Assembly: GCF_036053395.1 (NCBI RefSeq)
Contig: NZ_CP107942.1
Coordinates: 3,252,501 to 3,316,500, forward strand
Source: Actinoplanes sp. NBC_00393
Lineage (GTDB): Bacteria > Actinomycetota > Actinomycetes > Mycobacteriales > Micromonosporaceae
Direction: 5' to 3'
DNA length: 64,000 bases
Both the position numbers and the translations under genes were made by a program. Below, one piece after another: positions 50,093-59,682 of the stretch. The notes under the pieces were generated by a model. It was not told the origin of the DNA. It saw only the letters and a program-made list of their open reading frames with translations, and did no database searches. Within the stretch, counting starts at the first letter, position 1. Every line of letters begins with the position of its first letter.

Positions 50093-51682
50093 ATGCTGCC
50101 CAGAAAACGTCCTGCCGCCCTACTTGCCGCCGCCACCCTGATCGCTGCCACGCTGACGGCCTGCTCCGATCCGGACAGCAGCAGCGGCACCGGTGCCGCC
50201 CAGAACACCCTCGTGGTCGCCACCTCCGGCGAACCGGACACGCTGAACCCGGTGCTCGGCTACGGCGCCGACGGCTCCGCGCTGATGTTCGACGGCCTCG
50301 TCGCCCGCGACGCGCAGAACAGGCTGGTTCCGGCCCTGGCCGAGCAACTGCCGACGGTGGACGGCACCACCGTCACCGCCAAACTGCGCAGCGGCGTCAC
50401 CTTCCACGACGGCAGCCCGCTCACCGCCGAGGACGTCGTCTTCACCTACCGCTCCGTGCTCGACCCCAAGGTGGACTCCACGATCCGCTCCGACCTGGAC
50501 ATGCTCGACAAGGTCGAGGCGAGCGACCCGTCCACGGTCAAGTTCACCCTCAAGTACGCCTACGCGCCGTTCCTGCAACGGCTGAACCTCGGCATCGTCC
50601 CGGCGAAGGCGTTGCAGGGTCAGGACGTCAACAAGGCCGGCTTCAACCGCAAGCCGATCGGCACCGGGCCGTACAAGGTGGCGTCCTGGACGCCGGGTGA
50701 CCGGATGGTGCTGACCGCGAACGACACCTACTGGGGCGGCAAACCGGCCAACGACTCGGTCGTGGTCGCCTTCGTCCCGGACGACAACGTGCGCGCTCAG
50801 CGGGCCCGGGCCGGCGAGTTCGACGCGGTCGAGCTCGCACCGAAGCTGACCGGGGGCTTCACCGGCGTCGCCGGGTTCACCGTGCACAAGGTGCCGACCG
50901 CCGACTACCGCGGCGTGATGCTGCCGATGAAGGACCCGGTCACCGGTGACCCGGCGATCCGGCGGGCGCTGAACGTGGCCGTCGACCGCACGGCCATGGT
51001 CGCCGGCGTGCTCGGTGGGGCCGGCGAGCCCGCGTTCGGGCCGGTCCCGCCGACCTCCGAGTTCGCCGAGGCGTCGATCGCCGGGTCCGGCACGGCTGAC
51101 ACCGCCGCGGCGGCGAAGCTGCTCGACGAGGCCGGCTGGACGGCCGGCGCCGACGGGATCCGGGCCAAGGGCGCTCAGCGCGCGGAGTTGACGCTGATGT
51201 ACCCGGCCGCCGACAGCCTGCGCAAGGAACTCGCCCTCGCGGTCACCTCGGATGCCAAGAAGGCCGGGATCGAGATCAAGCCGGAGGGCCTGACCTGGGA
51301 CGCGATCACGCCGCGGATGAAGTCCGACGCGCTGATCATGGGCTGGGGCACGCCGTTCGACCCGGACTTCGTCTCCTACAAGCTGTTCGGCTCCCAGTTC
51401 GCCGAGCAGGGCTTCTTCAACCCGGGCTCCTACTCCTCGCCGGTCGTCGACAAGGCACTGCAGGACGGCCGCAGCCAGACCGACCCGGCCCAGCGCAAGG
51501 CCGCGTACGCCACCTTCCAGAAGCAACTCGCCGCCGACGCGCCCTGGGTGTTCCTCACCTATCTGCAGCACACCTACGTGATCCGCGACAACATCACCGG
51601 GGTCAGCCCGCGCGTCGAGGCGCACGAGCACGGCGTGGCCGGCGGCATCTGGTGGAACCTGCACACCTGGTCCAAGAATTGA
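50093..51682 (+). CDS. ABC importer substrate-binding lipoprotein (NikA/peptide-type)
   Basis: A 529-residue lipoprotein (LTAC, Cys24) of SBP family 5, with TLVVATSGEPDTLNPVLGYG, the TFHDGSPLTAEDVVFTY family signature and ADAPWVFLTYLQHTYV near the end. Family members bind nickel chelates, peptides or heme. The Nur-like box and sodF next to it favour nickel. AAGGTGAG precedes ATG 50093. First gene of a five-gene operon. Confidence 0.85.
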   Translation: MLPRKRPAALLAAATLIAATLTACSDPDSSSGTGAAQNTLVVATSGEPDTLNPVLGYGADGSALMFDGLVARDAQNRLVPALAEQLPTVDGTTVTAKLRSGVTFHDGSPLTAEDVVFTYRSVLDPKVDSTIRSDLDMLDKVEASDPSTVKFTLKYAYAPFLQRLNLGIVPAKALQGQDVNKAGFNRKPIGTGPYKVASWTPGDRMVLTANDTYWGGKPANDSVVVAFVPDDNVRAQRARAGEFDAVELAPKLTGGFTGVAGFTVHKVPTADYRGVMLPMKDPVTGDPAIRRALNVAVDRTAMVAGVLGGAGEPAFGPVPPTSEFAEASIAGSGTADTAAAAKLLDEAGWTAGADGIRAKGAQRAELTLMYPAADSLRKELALAVTSDAKKAGIEIKPEGLTWDAITPRMKSDALIMGWGTPFDPDFVSYKLFGSQFAEQGFFNPGSYSSPVVDKALQDGRSQTDPAQRKAAYATFQKQLAADAPWVFLTYLQHTYVIRDNITGVSPRVEAHEHGVAGGIWWNLHTWSKN

Positions 51683-51687
51683 TCACC

Positions 51688-52644
51688 GTGATCCGGCGGC
51701 GGCTCGCCGTCGCCGTACCGGTGCTGTTCGCCACCACGATCGGCATGTTCCTGCTCGGTGCGGCATCCCCGATGGACCCGGCCATGCAGTACGCCGGAGC
51801 CGCCGCGTTCACCGCCACCCCGGAGAACCTGGCGCAGATCCGCGCCAACTGGGGTGTCGACGACCCGCTGCCGGTGCAGTACTTCCGTTGGCTGTCCAAC
51901 CTCGTGCAGGGAGATCTGGGCTGGTCCACCTCCCGGCACGAGCCGGTCGCCGCGGTGATCGGCGCCCGGGCCGGCTGGACGCTGCTGCTGATCGGGATCA
52001 CCCTCGCGGTGGTCCTGATCGGCAGCCTCGTGCTGGGCACCATCGCCGCCTACCGGCGCGGCGGCCTGTTCGACCGGGCGTTGCGGGCGGCGGCGTACGC
52101 GGTCGAGTCGATGCCGGTCTTCTGGCTGGCCCTCGCGGCGATCGCCGTGTTCGCCCTGGCGCTGGGCTGGTTCCCGGCCGGTGGGCTGACTGATGTCACC
52201 GCCACGTCCACCTCGTTCACCGACGTGGCGCACCACCTCGTGCTCCCGGTGACCGTCCTGGCGATCTCGCAGGCGCCGTGGTTCCTGCTGTTCGTGCGTG
52301 ACTCGGTCGCCGAGAGCCTGCGTGACGACCACGTGCTCGCCGCCTGGGCCCGGGGCCTGCGCGGCCGTACCGTCCTGTTCGGCCACGCCCTGCGCACCGC
52401 GCTGCTGCCGTTCCTCACCCTGATCGGCACCCACCTGCCGGAGATCGTCGGCGGGTCGGTGCTGGTGGAGACCGTCTTCTCGCTGCCCGGACTGGGTGGG
52501 GTCACCGTGCAGGCCGCGCTCGGCAGCGACTTCCCGCTGCTGGCCGCGATCACGTTGATCACCACCGCGGTGGTGCTGCTGGCGAACCTGGCCACCGACC
52601 TGGCCTACACGGCCGCCGATCCCCGGGTGCGTATCGATGGCTGA
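51688..52644 (+). CDS. ABC importer permease (NikB-type)
   Basis: A 318-residue inner-membrane permease with N-terminal helix VAVPVLFATTIGMFLLG and five core helices. The EAA-like loop reads VLAAWARGLRGRTVLFGHALRTALLPF and the end GGSVLVETVFSLPGLGGVT is typical of the DppB/NikB family. GTG 51688 is used; TTG 51679 overlapping the previous stop (TTGA) is equally possible. Overlaps the next gene by 8 bp. Confidence 0.88.
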   Translation: MIRRRLAVAVPVLFATTIGMFLLGAASPMDPAMQYAGAAAFTATPENLAQIRANWGVDDPLPVQYFRWLSNLVQGDLGWSTSRHEPVAAVIGARAGWTLLLIGITLAVVLIGSLVLGTIAAYRRGGLFDRALRAAAYAVESMPVFWLALAAIAVFALALGWFPAGGLTDVTATSTSFTDVAHHLVLPVTVLAISQAPWFLLFVRDSVAESLRDDHVLAAWARGLRGRTVLFGHALRTALLPFLTLIGTHLPEIVGGSVLVETVFSLPGLGGVTVQAALGSDFPLLAAITLITTAVVLLANLATDLAYTAADPRVRIDG

Positions 52645-53485
52645 CCTCGCCCTGCCCCGCCCCCGCCGACTGCCGGTCCCGCAACTGTCGGCGGTCGTCC
52701 TCGTCGTCGCGCTGGGCGCCACCGTGCTCGTGCCCCTGCTGTGGCCTTTGGATCAGAGCGCCGTGGCGCTCGACAACATCGCGCAGCCGCCGTCGCCCGC
52801 CCATCCCGGCGGCACCGACGACCTGGGCCGCGACGTGCTGCACCGCAGCATCTACGGCCTGCGCGTCTCGCTGCTGGTCGGCATCGTCGCCGCCCTGGCC
52901 GCCTCCGTGCTCGGCGGCATCGTCGGCGGCCTCGCCGGCCTGCTCGGCGGCTGGACCGACCGGGTGCTCATGCGCGTCGTCGACACCCTCGCCGCGCTGC
53001 CGCACCTGCTGCTCGGCATTTTCATCGTGGCGATGCTGCGCCCCAGCCTCGGCGCGGTGATCCTGTCCATCGGGCTCACCCACTGGCTGTCCACCGCCCG
53101 CATCGTCCGCTCGGAACTGCTGACGCTGCGGACCCGCCCGTTCATCGACGCCGCGATCTCCGGCGGTGCAAGCCGCCGCCGCGTGCTCACCCGGCATCTG
53201 CTGCCGCACGTGGTGCCGAAGATCGCGCTGGCCACCACGTTGATGATCCCGCACGCGGTCTGGCACGAGACGTCGCTGTCGTTCCTCGGACTCGGCCTGC
53301 CGCCGCACCTCGCCTCCCTCGGCAACATGATCAACGACGGGCAGCGGTCCCTGCTGACCGGCGCCTGGTGGGCCAGCATCGTTCCCGGCCTGCTGATCAT
53401 CGTGGTCACCCTGGCCATCGCGGCGCTTGCCGGCCGCTGGCGCGACCGCCTCGATCCCCGAGTCCGAGCGGAGCTCAACCTATGA
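52637..53485 (+). CDS. ABC importer permease (NikC-type)
   Basis: A 282-residue DppC/NikC-type permease: HPGGTDDLGRDVLHRSIYG entrance motif, EAA loop FIDAAISGGASRRRVLTRHLLPH and the family motif WHETSLSFLGLGLPP. It pairs with the NikB-type subunit. Its stop overlaps the ATPase start by 4 bp. Confidence 0.9.
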   Translation: MADLALPRPRRLPVPQLSAVVLVVALGATVLVPLLWPLDQSAVALDNIAQPPSPAHPGGTDDLGRDVLHRSIYGLRVSLLVGIVAALAASVLGGIVGGLAGLLGGWTDRVLMRVVDTLAALPHLLLGIFIVAMLRPSLGAVILSIGLTHWLSTARIVRSELLTLRTRPFIDAAISGGASRRRVLTRHLLPHVVPKIALATTLMIPHAVWHETSLSFLGLGLPPHLASLGNMINDGQRSLLTGAWWASIVPGLLIIVVTLAIAALAGRWRDRLDPRVRAELNL

Positions 53486-54405
53486 CCGAAACCCTGCTGC
53501 GCACCGAAGGGCTCAGCGTGCGTTTCCGCTTGCGCGATGCGGTGGTTCAGGCGGTGACAGCGCTCGATCTGACCGTACGCCGGGGCGAGCTGCTCGCCGT
53601 GGTCGGCGAATCCGGCTGCGGCAAGTCGGTGCTCGCCCACGCGCTGCTCGGCCTGCTGCCCGCCAACGCCGTGGTCACGGGCCACGCCACCTTCGACGGC
53701 ACCGACCTGCTGCATTGCGGCGAGAAGCAACTCGCCCGCAGCATCCGCGGCCGGCGCCTCGGCCTGATCCCGCAGAGCCCCGCCACCGCGCTCACCGCCG
53801 TGCGCACCGGCCGCAAACTGCTCACCGAGACGCTGCGCACCCACGGCCGCGACCCGCACCTCGCCGACCAGGTCGCCGCTGACGCTGGTCTGCAGGCGGC
53901 TGACCTCGACCGCTACCCGTTCCAGCTGTCCGGCGGCATGTCGCAGCGCCTGGTGACCGCCCTCGCCCTCGCCCCTGATCCGGCCCTGCTGATCGCCGAC
54001 GAGCCGACGACCGGGCTGGACCGGCCGTTGGTCGACCACACCCTCGACCTGCTGCGCCGCCGCTGCGACGACGGCGGCGCGGTCCTGCTGATCACCCACG
54101 ACCTGGCCGCGGCCGAACGCGTCGCCGACACCGTCGCCGTCATGTACGCCAGCCGCGTCGTCGAGCACCGGGCGGCTTCCGAGGTGTTCACGGCACCGGC
54201 TCACCCGTACACCTCCGCGCTGTTGCAAGCCCTCCCCCAGCGGGAGTTCCTGCCCATCCCCGGCCACCCACCGATGCTGACCGCGCTCCCGCAGGGATGC
54301 GCGTTCGCCGCGCGCTGCCCGCGCGCCAGCGACGCGTGCGCGACCCAACCGGTCGGACCGGTCGCCTGCCACCACCCGCTGCTGCCCTCGGAGGTGCCGG
54401 CATGA
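53482..54405 (+). CDS. ABC importer ATPase (NikD-type)
   Basis: A 307-residue ATPase: Walker A GESGCGKS, signature LSGGMSQRL, Walker B LLIADEPTTGLD, His-loop ITHDLAA, and the OppD/F C-terminal cysteine region (GCAFAARCPRASDAC). Overlaps the next ATPase gene by 4 bp. Confidence 0.92.
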   Translation: MTETLLRTEGLSVRFRLRDAVVQAVTALDLTVRRGELLAVVGESGCGKSVLAHALLGLLPANAVVTGHATFDGTDLLHCGEKQLARSIRGRRLGLIPQSPATALTAVRTGRKLLTETLRTHGRDPHLADQVAADAGLQAADLDRYPFQLSGGMSQRLVTALALAPDPALLIADEPTTGLDRPLVDHTLDLLRRRCDDGGAVLLITHDLAAAERVADTVAVMYASRVVEHRAASEVFTAPAHPYTSALLQALPQREFLPIPGHPPMLTALPQGCAFAARCPRASDACATQPVGPVACHHPLLPSEVPA

Positions 54406-55067
54406 CCCTCGCCGCCTGCGGCGTCTCGGCCGGCTACCGCGGCCGCCGCGTGCTCGACGACGTCTCCCTGTCCGTCGCGCCCGGCGAGACCGTCGGTCTT
54501 CGCGGCCCCTCCGGCTGCGGAAAATCCACACTGGTACGGGTCCTCGCGCTGCTGCACGCCCCCACCGGCGGACACATCGACCTCGACGGGCAACGCGTCG
54601 ACGGCGCCCGGCATCGGGTTCCCGCGCAGACCCGTACCCGCATCGGGCTGCTGTTCCAAAGCCCCCGCGCGGCCAGCGACCCCCGGCTGAGCCTGGCCGA
54701 CCTGATCGCCGAACCGATGCGCGCCACCCGGGCACCCCGCGACCAGGTCCAGTCGCGGGTCGCCGAACTCGCCGAACGCGTCGGGCTCACCCCCGACCTG
54801 CTCACCCGGCGCCCCCACGCGGTCAGCGACGGCCAGCTGCAACGCGCCTGCCTGGCCAGGGCGCTGATACACCGGCCCCGGTACCTGCTGTGCGACGAGG
54901 CGACCACCATGCTGGACGCCTCCACCCAGGCACACGTGGCCGCCGTCATCAGACAGGAGCAGCAGGACAACGACACGGGAGTGCTGGTGGTCAGCCACGA
55001 CCCGGCACTGCTGACCCGCTGGGCCGACCGGATCACCGACATGCCGGGCCCGGCGCAAGCAGCCTGA
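54402..55067 (+). CDS. ABC importer ATPase (NikE-type)
   Basis: A 221-residue ATPase: Walker A GPSGCGKST, signature VSDGQLQRAC (variant), Walker B YLLCDEATTMLD and His-loop VVSHDPALL. It lacks the C-terminal cysteine extension of its partner, as NikE does. The two ATPases together drive the importer. Followed by a cobalamin riboswitch. Confidence 0.9.
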   Translation: MTLAACGVSAGYRGRRVLDDVSLSVAPGETVGLRGPSGCGKSTLVRVLALLHAPTGGHIDLDGQRVDGARHRVPAQTRTRIGLLFQSPRAASDPRLSLADLIAEPMRATRAPRDQVQSRVAELAERVGLTPDLLTRRPHAVSDGQLQRACLARALIHRPRYLLCDEATTMLDASTQAHVAAVIRQEQQDNDTGVLVVSHDPALLTRWADRITDMPGPAQAA

Positions 55068-55129
55068 GCTCTCCCCGCGCCCAGCGTCTGTTGTGCCGGC
55101 TCTCAGGCAACACTAAGTTGAGGGAGCCA

Positions 55130-55265
55130 ACTGCGGCGACGCGAGGGAAACCGGTGAGAGACCGGTGCGGTCGCGCCACTGTGACCGGCCCGTGTGAACG
55201 GGCCGGGAGTCAGGAAGCTCGCCCGCCGCAGCCCCACGAGCGGGACGCGTCATCCCGTAGGAGGT
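55130..55265 (+). promoter_or_regulatory. Cobalamin riboswitch upstream of cbtBA
   Basis: The conserved core is present in order: GAGGGAAACCGGTGAGAGACC, then GCGCCACTGTGACC, then GGGAGTCAGGAAGCTC, closed by GCGGCG/CGCCGC as P1. The hairpin CGGGACGCGTCATCCCG follows and its 3' side abuts the ribosome site AGGAGG (55259-55264), so B12 binding probably masks translation of cbtB. This form is typical of riboswitches before cobalt transporter genes. Confidence 0.9.
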
Positions 55266-55275
55266 TTGATCTCGC

Positions 55276-55479
55276 ATGTCCGACGTTCAGCCGGTTCACC
55301 CCACCGGCGCCCCCGCGATCTCCGGCCGGTTGCTCGGCACGGCGGTCGCGGTCGTCGTGGTGATGTTGCTGCTGGCCTATCTGGTCGCCTTCGACCAGGG
55401 CGCCATCTCGCAGAGCGGCGAGTACCTGCACGAGCTCATGCACGACGGCCGTCACCTGCTGGGTGTGCCGTGCCACTGA
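55276..55479 (+). CDS. cbtB: Cobalt transporter subunit CbtB
   Basis: A 67-residue single-pass protein: N-terminal tail, membrane helix LLGTAVAVVVVMLLLAYLVA and the His-rich C-terminus YLHELMHDGRHLLGVPCH that defines CbtB and probably binds cobalt. ATG 55276 is 11 nt after AGGAGG. Overlaps cbtA by 10 bp. Confidence 0.93.
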   Translation: MSDVQPVHPTGAPAISGRLLGTAVAVVVVMLLLAYLVAFDQGAISQSGEYLHELMHDGRHLLGVPCH

Positions 55480-56237
55480 CCGACTCCCCCAGCCGCGGTT
55501 TCGGTGCCCTGCTGATCCGTGGCCTGCTCGCCGGGCTGATCGCCGGCCTGCTGGCCGGCGGCTTCGCCTTCGTCTTCGGTGAGCCGCACATCGACGCCGC
55601 CATCGCCATCGAGGAGGCCGCCGCCGACGCCTCCGGCGACGCCGGTCATCACGAGGAGCCGGTCGTCAGCCGGGACGGGCAGAAAGCCGGTCTGGTGCTG
55701 GCCACCACGCTGTTCGGTCTGGCCATGGGCGGGATCTTCGCCACCGGGTACGCGTTGCTGCGCCGCCGGTTGCACACCGGCAGCGACAGCCGGGCCGCGC
55801 TGCAGCTGGCCGGCGCGGCGCTGCTCGGTGCCGTGGTGGTGCCGTTCCTGAAGTATCCGCCGAATCCGCCGGCGGTCGGTGATCCGGCCACCATCAACCA
55901 GCGCACCTGGAGTTATCTGGCGGCGCTGGTGCTCGGCCTGATCGCGGTCTGGGCCGCGGTGCTGGCCGCCCGCACCCAGCGCGTGGAATGGCGGCGAGCG
56001 GTCGGCGCCGTGGTCGGCTTCCTGGTGGTGGTCGCGGTGGCGTACCTGCTGCTGCCGACCATCGAGGAGGTTCCGGAGACGTTCCCGGCGACGTTGCTGT
56101 GGGACTTCCGGGTGACTTCGCTGGGCGTGCAGACGGTGCTGTGGACGGTGCTGGGCATCGCGTTCGCCGCGCTGGTCGCACCGCGCGCCACCCCGGCCCA
56201 GCCGGCGGCCCAGGTCGAGGAGACCGCCGCAGCGTAA
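55470..56237 (+). CDS. cbtA: Cobalt transporter subunit CbtA
   Basis: A 255-residue membrane protein with about six helices: LLIRGLLAGLIAGLLAGGFAFVFGEPHID at the start, the acidic-His loop GDAGHHEEPVVSRDGQKAG and LGAVVVPFLKYPPNPPAVGDP. These are CbtA family marks. GTG 55470 lies inside cbtB, giving translational coupling, so the riboswitch controls both. Confidence 0.92.
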   Translation: MPLTDSPSRGFGALLIRGLLAGLIAGLLAGGFAFVFGEPHIDAAIAIEEAAADASGDAGHHEEPVVSRDGQKAGLVLATTLFGLAMGGIFATGYALLRRRLHTGSDSRAALQLAGAALLGAVVVPFLKYPPNPPAVGDPATINQRTWSYLAALVLGLIAVWAAVLAARTQRVEWRRAVGAVVGFLVVVAVAYLLLPTIEEVPETFPATLLWDFRVTSLGVQTVLWTVLGIAFAALVAPRATPAQPAAQVEETAAA

Positions 56238-56242
56238 GAACG

Positions 56243-56280
56243 GCCAAGCGCCCCGGAAGCATGCTTCCGGGGCGCTTGGC
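56243..56280. terminator. Perfect 38-bp palindrome shared by convergent cbtA and nrdB
   Basis: Each arm is 19 bp (GCCAAGCGCCCCGGAAGCA), with no mismatch, followed by TTTT on the plus side. It fills the 47-bp gap between the convergent genes and can end transcription from both directions. Confidence 0.85.
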
Positions 56281-56284
56281 TTTT

Positions 56285-57280
56285 CTAGAAGTCGTCGTCG
56301 AAGCTCACGGTTCCGGAGACCCCGACCTGGTACGCCGAGACGCGCCGCTCGAAGAAGTTGGACAGCTCCTGGACGTCCTGCAGCTCCATGAACGCGAACG
56401 GGTTCTTGCTGCCGTAGACCGGCTCGATGCCGAGCGCGGCGAGCCGCCGGTCGGCGACGTGCTGCAGGTATTCCCGCATGTCACCGAGCGACATCCCGGA
56501 GACGCCCTGTTCGAGCAGATCGGCGGCGAACTGCACCTCGCACTCGACGGCCTCGGCGAGCATGTCGCGGACCTGCTGCTCCATGTCGGCGTCGAACAGG
56601 TCCGGCTCTTCGGCGCGGACCTGGTCGACCACGTCGAAAGCGAAGGCCATGTGCATGCTCTCGTCGCGGAACACCCAGTTGGTGCCGGACGCCAGGCCTT
56701 GCAGCACGCCGCGGGAGCGCAGGAAGTAGACGTAGGCGAAAGCGCCGTAGAAGAACAGGCCCTCGATGCAGGCGGCGAAGCAGATCACGTTGAGCAGGAA
56801 TGCCCGCCGGTCCTCCTTCGTCTTCAACTCGCGCAGCTCGAAGACCGAGTCGATCCACTTGAAGCAGAACTCGGCCTTGCGGGCGATCGACGGGATGTTC
56901 TCCACCGCCGCGAACGCCTCGAACCGCTCCTGCTCGTCCGGCACGTAGGTGTCGAGCAGGTTCAGATAGAACTGGACGTGCACGGCCTCCTCGAACAGCT
57001 GCCGCGACAGGTAGAGCCGGCCCTCCGGGGAGTTGACGTGCTGGTACAGGTTGAGGACCAGGTTGTTCGCCACGATGGTGTCACCGGTGGCGAAGAACGC
57101 GACCAACCGCGACACCAGGTGTTTCTCGGCGTCCGAGAGGCGGGCCAGGTCGGCGAGGTCGCCGTGCAGGTCGACCTCCTCGACGGTCCAGGTGTTCTTG
57201 ATGGCGTCCTTGAACCGGTCGAAGAAGTGCGGGTACTTCATCGGCCGCAGGGTCAGGTCCATTCCGGGGTCCAACAGCAT
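56285..57280 (-). CDS. nrdB: Class Ia ribonucleotide reductase beta subunit
   Basis: A 331-residue R2 protein: diiron ligands in FEEAVHVQFY and FRDESMHMAF. The radical Tyr is conserved at +4 from the ligand His (EEAVHVQFY), so this is a tyrosyl-radical rather than class Ic protein. It makes the radical for NrdA. ATG 57280 overlaps the nrdA stop by 1 bp (TAATG). Confidence 0.95.
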   Translation of the reverse strand: MLLDPGMDLTLRPMKYPHFFDRFKDAIKNTWTVEEVDLHGDLADLARLSDAEKHLVSRLVAFFATGDTIVANNLVLNLYQHVNSPEGRLYLSRQLFEEAVHVQFYLNLLDTYVPDEQERFEAFAAVENIPSIARKAEFCFKWIDSVFELRELKTKEDRRAFLLNVICFAACIEGLFFYGAFAYVYFLRSRGVLQGLASGTNWVFRDESMHMAFAFDVVDQVRAEEPDLFDADMEQQVRDMLAEAVECEVQFAADLLEQGVSGMSLGDMREYLQHVADRRLAALGIEPVYGSKNPFAFMELQDVQELSNFFERRVSAYQVGVSGTVSFDDDF

Positions 57281-59682
57281 TACTGGCACGCCTCACACGA
57301 TTCGGGGTTTTCCAGGGAGCAGAGTTCGGCCTCGGTCAGCGCCGGGATCAGCGACACCGGTGCGACCTGCACCGGAGCTGCCACCGGGGCGGTGACCGCG
57401 ACGGTGGCCTGCTGAATGCGCGTCGCGGGGCGCGACCGCAGGTAATAGCTGGTCTTGAGACCGGCCTTCCACGCGTAGAGGTACATCGAGGACAGCTTGT
57501 TGATCGTCGGCGCGGCCAGGAACAGGTTCAGCGACTGCGACTGATCGATGTACGGGGCACGCGCCGCCGCGAGTTCGATGAGCGCCTTCTGCGGCAGTTC
57601 CCACGCGGTCCGGAACAGCTCGCGCACGTCGGCGGGGATTTCGGTGATGCCCTGCACCGAGCCCTCGGCCCGCTTGATCGCCTCACGGATCGGGGCGGTC
57701 CACAGGCCGCGAGCCTTCAGCTCGCGTACCAGATAGGTGTTGATCTGAAGGAACTCACCCGACATGGTCTCGCGCTTGAACAGGTTGCTGACCTGCGGCT
57801 CGATGCATTCGTAGCAGCCGGCGATCGACGCGATCGTCGCCGTGGGCGCGATCGCGATCAGCAGCGAGTTCCGCAGCCCGTGCGCGGCGATCTTCTCCTT
57901 CACTGTGGCCCAGCGCTCGGTCTGCGAGACCGTGGCGCCCCACAGGTCCGGGTGCAGGTCACCCCGGGCGGCCCGGGTCTCCGGGTAGGCCGGGTGCGGC
58001 CCGAACTGCTGGGCGAGAGCGACCGACGACTCCAGGGCGGTCAGGAAGATCTCCTCCTGCACCCGGGTCGACAGTTCGCGGGCGGCGTCCGAGTCGAACG
58101 GCAGGCCCAGCGTGAAGAACGCGTCCTGCAGACCCATCAGGCCCAGCCCGACCGGCCGCCACCGCGGGTTCGACGCGGCAGCCTGCTGTGACGGGTAGTA
58201 GTTGATGTCGATGACCCGGTCCAGGTAGACCACCGCGGTCCGGACGGTCTCGCGCAGCTTCTCCCAGTTCACGCCTTCGGCGGTGGTGTGCGCGCCCAGG
58301 TTGATCGAGCCGAGGTTGCAGACCGCGGTCTCGGCGTCCGAGTTGACCTCGAGGATCTCGGTGCACAGGTTCGACAGGTGGATCGTGTTACCGGGAGAAC
58401 CGGTCTGGTTCGACAGGGCGTTGGAGCGGTCCTTGAAGGTCATCCAGCCGTTGCCGGTCTGCGCCAGCGTGCGCATCATCCGCCCGTACAGATCCCGGGC
58501 TTTGACGGTCTTGACGGCCTTCTTCTCGGCCGCCCGGTATGCCTCGGTGAATTCCTCACCGAACAGGTCGGGAAGCTCCGGGGCGTCGGACGGGTCGATC
58601 AGCGACCAGTCGGCGTCCGCCTCGACGCGGCGCATGAACTCGTCCGGGATCCAGTTCGCCAGGTTCAGGTTGTGGGTGCGCCGCGACTCCTCGCCGGTGT
58701 TGTCGCGCAGCTCCAGGAACTCCTCGACGTCCGGGTGCCACGGCTCCAGGTAGACGCAGGCCGCGCCCTTGCGCCGGCCACCCTGGTTGACCGCGGCGAC
58801 ACCGGCGTCGAGGGTCTTGAGGAACGGGACGATGCCGTTGGACTTGCCGTTCGTGCCGCGGATGAGCGCGCCCCGGCCCCGGACCCGGGTCCAGGAGATG
58901 CCGATACCGCCGGAGAACTTCGACAGTTTCGCAACCTGGTGGTACCGCTCGTAGATCGAGTCCAGTTCGTCGCGCGGCGAGTCGACCAGGAAACACGACG
59001 ACATCTGGGTGTGCCGGGTCCCGGAGTTGAACAGCGTCGGCGAGCTGGGCAGGTACGCCAGCGAGGACATCAGCCGGTAGAAGCCGATCGCTTCGCGGGC
59101 GTCCTTCGACAGGCCGCAGGCCACCCGCAGCAGCCAGTACTGCGGGGTCTCCACGACGACGCGCTCCTGCGGGTGGCGCAGCAGGTAGCGGTCGGCGACG
59201 GTCCGCAGGCCGAAGTACTCGAACCGCAGGTCACCGGCCGCGTCGATGGCGTCGTCGAGCTTGCGGGCGTTGCGGGCCACGAACGCCGCGGTCTCGTCGC
59301 CGATCAGACCGAGACCATGGGCGTAGCGGATCGACTGGCTGAAGCTCGCCACCTGCTGGCCGCGAACCTCCTTGTCGACGTACGCGGCCAGCAGCCGGGC
59401 GGCGAGCTTGGAGTACTGCGGCTCCTCACCGATCAGCTCGGCGGCCGTCTGGATCGACAATTTGTCCAGCTCAGCGGTGGTCGCTCCGTCGTAGAGCCCA
59501 CTGATCGTCTTGGTCGCGACCCGCAGCGGATCCACCTCGTCGAGGTCCGCGACCCACAACTCGACCGCCTTGACGATCTTGTTGACGTCGACCGGTTCCA
59601 GGTCACCGTTGCGTTTGCGGACCTGCATCACGTGCCGGCGCTGCTCCGGCACCACTGCACTGGTTTCCGCCGTGGTCGTCAT
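57280..59682 (-). CDS. nrdA: Class Ia ribonucleotide reductase alpha subunit
   Basis: An 800-residue R1 protein: N-terminal ATP cone (about 19-110), redox Cys pair in MSSCFLV and AVCNLGSINL, thiyl Cys in NLCTEI, radical-transfer tyrosines in KTSYYLRS and C-terminal reducing pair CEAC. It reduces ribonucleotides to deoxyribonucleotides aerobically without B12. Transcribed from a promoter with a B12 riboswitch in its 140-nt-distant leader, as in Streptomyces nrdABS. Confidence 0.96.
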   Translation of the reverse strand: MTTTAETSAVVPEQRRHVMQVRKRNGDLEPVDVNKIVKAVELWVADLDEVDPLRVATKTISGLYDGATTAELDKLSIQTAAELIGEEPQYSKLAARLLAAYVDKEVRGQQVASFSQSIRYAHGLGLIGDETAAFVARNARKLDDAIDAAGDLRFEYFGLRTVADRYLLRHPQERVVVETPQYWLLRVACGLSKDAREAIGFYRLMSSLAYLPSSPTLFNSGTRHTQMSSCFLVDSPRDELDSIYERYHQVAKLSKFSGGIGISWTRVRGRGALIRGTNGKSNGIVPFLKTLDAGVAAVNQGGRRKGAACVYLEPWHPDVEEFLELRDNTGEESRRTHNLNLANWIPDEFMRRVEADADWSLIDPSDAPELPDLFGEEFTEAYRAAEKKAVKTVKARDLYGRMMRTLAQTGNGWMTFKDRSNALSNQTGSPGNTIHLSNLCTEILEVNSDAETAVCNLGSINLGAHTTAEGVNWEKLRETVRTAVVYLDRVIDINYYPSQQAAASNPRWRPVGLGLMGLQDAFFTLGLPFDSDAARELSTRVQEEIFLTALESSVALAQQFGPHPAYPETRAARGDLHPDLWGATVSQTERWATVKEKIAAHGLRNSLLIAIAPTATIASIAGCYECIEPQVSNLFKRETMSGEFLQINTYLVRELKARGLWTAPIREAIKRAEGSVQGITEIPADVRELFRTAWELPQKALIELAAARAPYIDQSQSLNLFLAAPTINKLSSMYLYAWKAGLKTSYYLRSRPATRIQQATVAVTAPVAAPVQVAPVSLIPALTEAELCSLENPESCEACQ

